Part shown: one piece after another, positions 7,044 through 9,200 of the stretch | Layout: each line of letters starts with the position of its first letter | How positions within the stretch are numbered: the first letter of the stretch is position 1 | Source of the DNA: Lachnospiraceae bacterium UBA4260 | GTDB lineage: Bacteria > Bacillota > Clostridia > Lachnospirales > Lachnospiraceae | Direction of reading: 5' to 3' | Length of the DNA: 9,200 nucleotides | NCBI GenBank assembly: GCA_002395235.1 | Contig: DGWK01000013.1 | Location: 1 to 9,200, forward strand | Translations under genes and position numbers: made by a program | Notes under the pieces: generated by a model | The model's input: only the letters and a program-made list of their open reading frames with translations | Database searches by the model: none | What the model was told of the DNA's origin: nothing

Positions 7044-7068
7044 ATCCGAAACAGTGGTTCGGGTTTTT
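7044..7068 (+). terminator. possible intrinsic terminator before the DUF1016 gene
   Basis: CCGAA (7046-7050) pairs with TTCGG (7058-7062), extended by two weaker pairs (T-G and A-T), with a T-run at 7064-7068. The stem is short. The + frame just upstream ends with FKDVLAKIK and a stop at 7006-7008, so this may be the tail and terminator of a lost gene brought in with the island. The stretch 6969-7139 otherwise shows only an inverted repeat, CGAACGC (7088-7094) with GCGTTCG (7098-7104). Confidence 0.4.
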
Positions 7069-7139
7069 GTGGAAGAGGCTTAAAAATCGAACGCATTGCG
7101 TTCGCAATCTGAGAAATGGCGATGAAGGAGACTTTGACT

Positions 7140-8171
7140 ATGGCTGATAACACACCAGCTCCTTATCAGGACATTTATGCGGAAATCAAAGAAACGTTGC
7201 TGATCTCGCGCAATCAGGCGTACAGCGCTGTCAATTTTGCGATGGTTCAGGCGTACTGGCATATCGGCCGCATCATTGTGGAGCACGAGCAAAATGGAAG
7301 CCTCCGGGCTGAATACGGAAAAGCTGTATTACAGGGACTTTCAGAGCGACTGACGGAAGAATTCGGAAAAGGCTTTGATGTTCGAAATCTGCGCAATATG
7401 CGGGCGTTTTATCGCGCCTTCCCAAAATGGAACGCGGTGCGTTCCGAATTGACGTGGACGCATTATCGTGCCCTTCTCCGTGTAGAGGACGACGCAGCCA
7501 GAAGATGGTATATGGAAGAGTGCATCAAATCCGGTTGGTCGAGCCGTCAGCTGGAACGACAGATTTCTACGCTGTACTATGACCGGCTGCTCGCCAGCCG
7601 CGACAAGTCTCCCGTTATCGCTGAAGCAGGGGAGCTGATAGAGCCGCTGTCGGCGGAGAACTTCATCAAAGATCCGTATGTGCTGGATTTCCTTGATTTA
7701 AAGAACTATCCGGCGCTGCGGGAATCCGATCTGGAACAGGCACTGATAGACAAATTACAGGAGTTTCTACTTGAGCTGGGAAGAGGCTTCTGCTTTGTGG
7801 CAAGGCAAAAGCTCATGCGGTATGAGGATGAGGACTTTTACCTTGACCTTGTGTTTTACCACAGTATTTTGAAATGCCATGTGCTGATCGATCTGAAGAT
7901 CGGCAAGCTGACACACGGCGACGTTGGACAGATGGACAGCTATATCCGGATGTTCGACGCACTGTATAAGAACGATGACGATAATCCCACAATTGGCATT
8001 ATCCTCTGTTCTCAAAAGAATGAAGCCATCGTAAAATATTCCGTCCTGAACGACGCAAAGCAGGTCTTTGCCTCAAAGTATCGTTTGACTCTGCCATCTG
8101 CTGAGGAATTGCAGCGCCAGATTGAGGAAGAAAGGCGGAGAATCGAAGAACAAGAGGATGTAGGAAACTAG
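7140..8171 (+). CDS. DUF1016/YhcG-type PDDEXK nuclease-domain protein
   Basis: The 343-residue protein has the two usual parts of the family. Residues from about 10 to 160 are the helical DUF1016 N-terminal domain (AYWHIGRIIVEHEQ at 38-51, WTHYRALLRV at 106-115). Residues from about 175 to 320 are the PDDEXK nuclease-like domain: ESDLEQALID (195-204), FYLDLVFYH (233-241, D236), VLIDLKIGKLTHGDVGQMD (248-266, with D251-x-K253 as the likely metal and catalytic pair) and DNPTIGIILC (281-290). The C-terminus is a charged helix rich in Glu and Arg. The active-site residues look intact. The family is common near restriction-modification genes and mobile elements and is suspected to act in DNA processing or defence; no specific activity is assigned here and no partner gene is visible. 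I chose ATG 7140 because AAGGAG (7125-7130) precedes it by 9 bases; ATG 7116 would add 8 residues with a weaker site. It lies between an integrase relic and an insertion sequence, which suggests horizontal transfer. Confidence 0.9.
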   Translation: MADNTPAPYQDIYAEIKETLLISRNQAYSAVNFAMVQAYWHIGRIIVEHEQNGSLRAEYGKAVLQGLSERLTEEFGKGFDVRNLRNMRAFYRAFPKWNAVRSELTWTHYRALLRVEDDAARRWYMEECIKSGWSSRQLERQISTLYYDRLLASRDKSPVIAEAGELIEPLSAENFIKDPYVLDFLDLKNYPALRESDLEQALIDKLQEFLLELGRGFCFVARQKLMRYEDEDFYLDLVFYHSILKCHVLIDLKIGKLTHGDVGQMDSYIRMFDALYKNDDDNPTIGIILCSQKNEAIVKYSVLNDAKQVFASKYRLTLPSAEELQRQIEEERRRIEEQEDVGN

Positions 8172-8201
8172 GGAGGCATGTGCATGGATTGATGAGGCTG
8201 A

Positions 8202-8300
8202 TCATTTGGAAATATCTCGATCCGTGTCCGTAAGAAAGTGGACGGGATAGACTACTATACGACCTTCGGTGTGCCGAAGAAAGTTAAAGTCGTGAAGTAG
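8202..8300 (+). pseudogene. short coding scrap, unrecognised
   Basis: A + frame from the codon after TGA (8199-8201) to TAG (8298-8300) reads as a charged peptide with KKVDGIDYYTTFGVPKKVK before the stop. It has no start codon with a ribosome binding site. The composition looks protein-like (a beta-strand-like DYYTTFGVPKK stretch), so it may be the 3' end of a truncated gene. I do not recognise the family. The rest of the gap between the nuclease and the insertion-sequence genes (8172-8461) holds only this, a 13-mer repeat pair and a promoter. Confidence 0.25.
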
Positions 8301-8365
8301 GTTTCGATAGCTATACACCGGAAAGCCTTTATTTATGCAATGTCGTTAACTTAAGATCAATCCAA

Positions 8366-8378
8366 TGTAGTGAGAAAA
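8366..8378 (+). repeat. 13-mer TGTAGTGAGAAAA, copy 1
   Basis: First of three exact direct copies in the insertion-sequence region. It lies about 55 bases upstream of the ORF1 promoter -10 and is not preceded by a promoter of its own. It could lie near the left end of the element. Confidence 0.85.
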
Positions 8379-8402
8379 ACTCGATATATATTACTGTAAA
8401 CA

Positions 8403-8431
8403 TTGATGAAATCATCCTTCTATGCTATTCT
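8403..8431 (+). promoter_or_regulatory. promoter of the insertion-sequence genes
   Basis: TTGATG (8403-8408), a 17-base spacer, and an extended -10, TGC TATTCT (8423-8431), fit a sigma-70-type promoter. Transcription would start near 8438, inside copy 2 of the 13-mer. A small dyad, GATGA (8405-8409) with TCATC (8412-8416), overlaps the -35 and spacer and could be an operator. Confidence 0.6.
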
Positions 8432-8432
8432 C

Positions 8433-8445
8433 TGTAGTGAGAAAA
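8433..8445 (+). repeat. 13-mer TGTAGTGAGAAAA, copy 2
   Basis: Exact copy, 67 bases after copy 1. It begins 2 bases after the -10 element and spans the expected transcription start, directly before the AGAGG that may serve ORF1. Copies 2 and 3 share one more base on the left (CTGTAGTGAGAAAA). Confidence 0.85.
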
Positions 8446-8461
8446 GAGGTTGGCAGAAGGC

Positions 8462-8659
8462 ATGTTTATCAAAATACTTACAAAGACATATAAAGGTGAG
8501 AAACGGTACTATGCCAGTCTCGTTGAAAACAAACGGATTGATGGCAAGGTTGTACAAACAGTAAAGGCAAATCTTGGTCCGGTTACGGAAGAACAGATTC
8601 CCTACCTTAAGGCTGCCTATGCCGTCAAAAAGCCTCGTCTTGTTTATGACGATGATTGA
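8462..8659 (+). CDS. small insertion-sequence ORF1 (similar to the N-terminus of IS1634-type transposases)
   Basis: A 65-residue basic protein beginning MFIKILTKTYKGEKRYY. It looks like the beta-rich N-terminal segment of IS1634-type transposases (a K-x-YKGEK-YYASLVE strand pattern, a DGKVVQ turn, then NLGPVTEEQIPYL); I judge this by eye. It ends in VYDDD at TGA 8657-8659 with no catalytic domain. I chose ATG 8462; GAGG (8446-8449) is 12 bases upstream, so initiation may be weak, and TTG 8450 in the same frame has no spacing from it. The transposase that follows is in the same frame, 15 bases after the stop codon, with its own GGAGG. The protein could be an accessory DNA-binding factor, a regulator, or a stranded transposase N-terminus. 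Confidence 0.6.
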   Translation: MFIKILTKTYKGEKRYYASLVENKRIDGKVVQTVKANLGPVTEEQIPYLKAAYAVKKPRLVYDDD

Positions 8660-8670
8660 CGCGGAGGTAC

Positions 8671-8683
8671 TGTAGTGAGAAAA
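8671..8683 (+). repeat. 13-mer TGTAGTGAGAAAA, copy 3
   Basis: Exact copy, 238 bases after copy 2. It contains the GTG start codon of the transposase (8675-8677) and its next two codons, so it sits where binding by a protein or RNA could block transposase translation. Confidence 0.85.
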
Positions 8684-9200
8684 TCCGGCTCCCGCATCTT
8701 TTGCGACATCGACAGAATCCACTCTGATCCATTCGCAGCGATCTGCAGAAATGGAAATCCGACTGTTTTTATCCGCAATCGCAAGATGCCGCTGGACGAT
8801 CTCACTTTCTCCATGATCAACAGGAAGGGGCTTACCCTTAAACTGGAGCTTCGTGGATATATGAAAATCTCTCACCCTGGAACACAAATATCCAAACCCG
8901 GATATCTAAAGCAGCGCATGAAACTGAATCCGGAAGCTTTTGTCGACCTGTATCAGTTTCACAACAGGAACTTTTACTCTGACCCCGATGCCGAACTATA
9001 CACTGTTAACGGCTTTCTAGTTCTTGCTGCTGACGGGTCAGATATCAATATTCCGACGACACCTGAAACAATTGCGACATATGGCAATGCCTCAAGAAAT
9101 AACACAAAGCTGTGTGCGCAGATTGGTCTCGGGTGTTTGTATGATGCCTTGAACCGCATGATACTGGATGCTGCGATCAATAAACCGAAGTTTAATGAAA
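8675..9200 (+). CDS. IS4-type DDE transposase, N-terminal 175 residues (continues past the window)
   Basis: From GTG 8675, with GGAGG at 8663-8667 and 7 bases of spacing, the frame stays open to the window edge. It shows the IS4-family plan: a basic N-terminal region containing FIRNRKMPLDDLTF (32-45), then KPGYLKQRMKLNPEAF (74-89), and VLAADGSDINIP (116-127), where D120 is the first Asp of the DDE triad. A GLGCLYDALNRMILDA segment (151-166) follows, as in this family after the first Asp. The second Asp and the Glu lie beyond the window, so completeness cannot be judged. An alternative upstream start is excluded by the in-frame TGA at 8657. A GTG start and a shared transcript with ORF1 suggest low, coupled expression. 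Confidence 0.85.
   Translation, partial: MRKSGSRIFCDIDRIHSDPFAAICRNGNPTVFIRNRKMPLDDLTFSMINRKGLTLKLELRGYMKISHPGTQISKPGYLKQRMKLNPEAFVDLYQFHNRNFYSDPDAELYTVNGFLVLAADGSDINIPTTPETIATYGNASRNNTKLCAQIGLGCLYDALNRMILDAAINKPKFNE

Larger units (their letters stand above)
8366..9200 (+). mobile_element. IS4-type insertion sequence, left part, cut by the window end
   Basis: A short leader ORF and a DDE transposase lie in tandem behind one promoter. The right end lies outside the window. The left boundary is not certain: I placed it provisionally at the first 13-mer copy, with no terminal inverted repeat or target duplication to confirm it. Confidence 0.6.

Noticed and set aside
7031..7147. 38-codon + ORF overlapping the DUF1016 start
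   Set aside because: There is no ribosome binding site near its ATG and it crosses the likely terminator; the sequence is not recognisable.
8657..8659. TGA as a read-through or selenocysteine codon joining ORF1 and transposase
   Set aside because: A well-placed GGAGG and GTG follow at once, which favours separate initiation; no selenocysteine-type hairpin is obvious just after the TGA.
8366..8683. CRISPR-like array from the repeated 13-mer
   Set aside because: Only three short copies at unequal spacing (67 and 238 bases), with coding sequence between two of them; not an array.
8420..8887. 155-residue open frame on the - strand
   Set aside because: It runs opposite both insertion-sequence genes, which have better protein features and start signals.

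Overview
The window looks like a moderately GC-rich clostridial (Bacillota, Lachnospiraceae-like) chromosome. The clues are consensus AGGAGG ribosome binding sites 5-9 bases before starts, short gaps between same-strand genes, a family M32 carboxypeptidase beside DUF89 and COG1237-type enzymes, and IS4-type transposase features. This placement is inferred from gene content only.

Bases 1-6460 are a compact housekeeping-like block, all on the + strand. Three closely spaced genes come first: a metallo-beta-lactamase-fold enzyme of the COG1237 type with an unusual C-terminal membrane tail (49-1011), a fusion of a DUF89/ARMT1-like metal-dependent phosphatase with a GNAT acetyltransferase (1065-2462), and an M32 metallocarboxypeptidase (2506-4026). 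A 216-base gap rich in inverted repeats leads to a DEDDh 3'-5' exonuclease (4243-4902). Next come a small Smr-domain protein (5024-5272) and a GMP synthase ATP-pyrophosphatase that lacks the glutaminase domain (5424-6410). The block closes with a strong intrinsic terminator (6420-6460). Most of these genes suggest nucleotide, metabolite and peptide housekeeping, but apart from the first three there is no clear shared pathway.

Bases from about 6461 to the end look like accessory DNA inserted just after guaA. They hold an AT-rich, frameshifted tyrosine-recombinase relic on the - strand (6497-6968), a possible terminator, an intact DUF1016/YhcG-type PDDEXK nuclease (7140-8171), an unrecognised coding scrap (8202-8300), and the left part of an insertion sequence. 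The insertion sequence has a 65-residue leader ORF and a GTG-started IS4-type transposase that runs off the window. Three exact copies of a 13-base motif (TGTAGTGAGAAAA) lie around the promoter and start codons of this element. The 3' end of guaA is a known island integration site, so the relic integrase directly behind it suggests an old island edge.

I found no complete new defence or mobile system. The best leads are the triple 13-mer in the insertion sequence, the metallo-hydrolase with an in-frame internal start for a one-helix membrane peptide, the DUF89-GNAT fusion, the amidotransferase-less GMP synthase, and the structured leader before the exonuclease.
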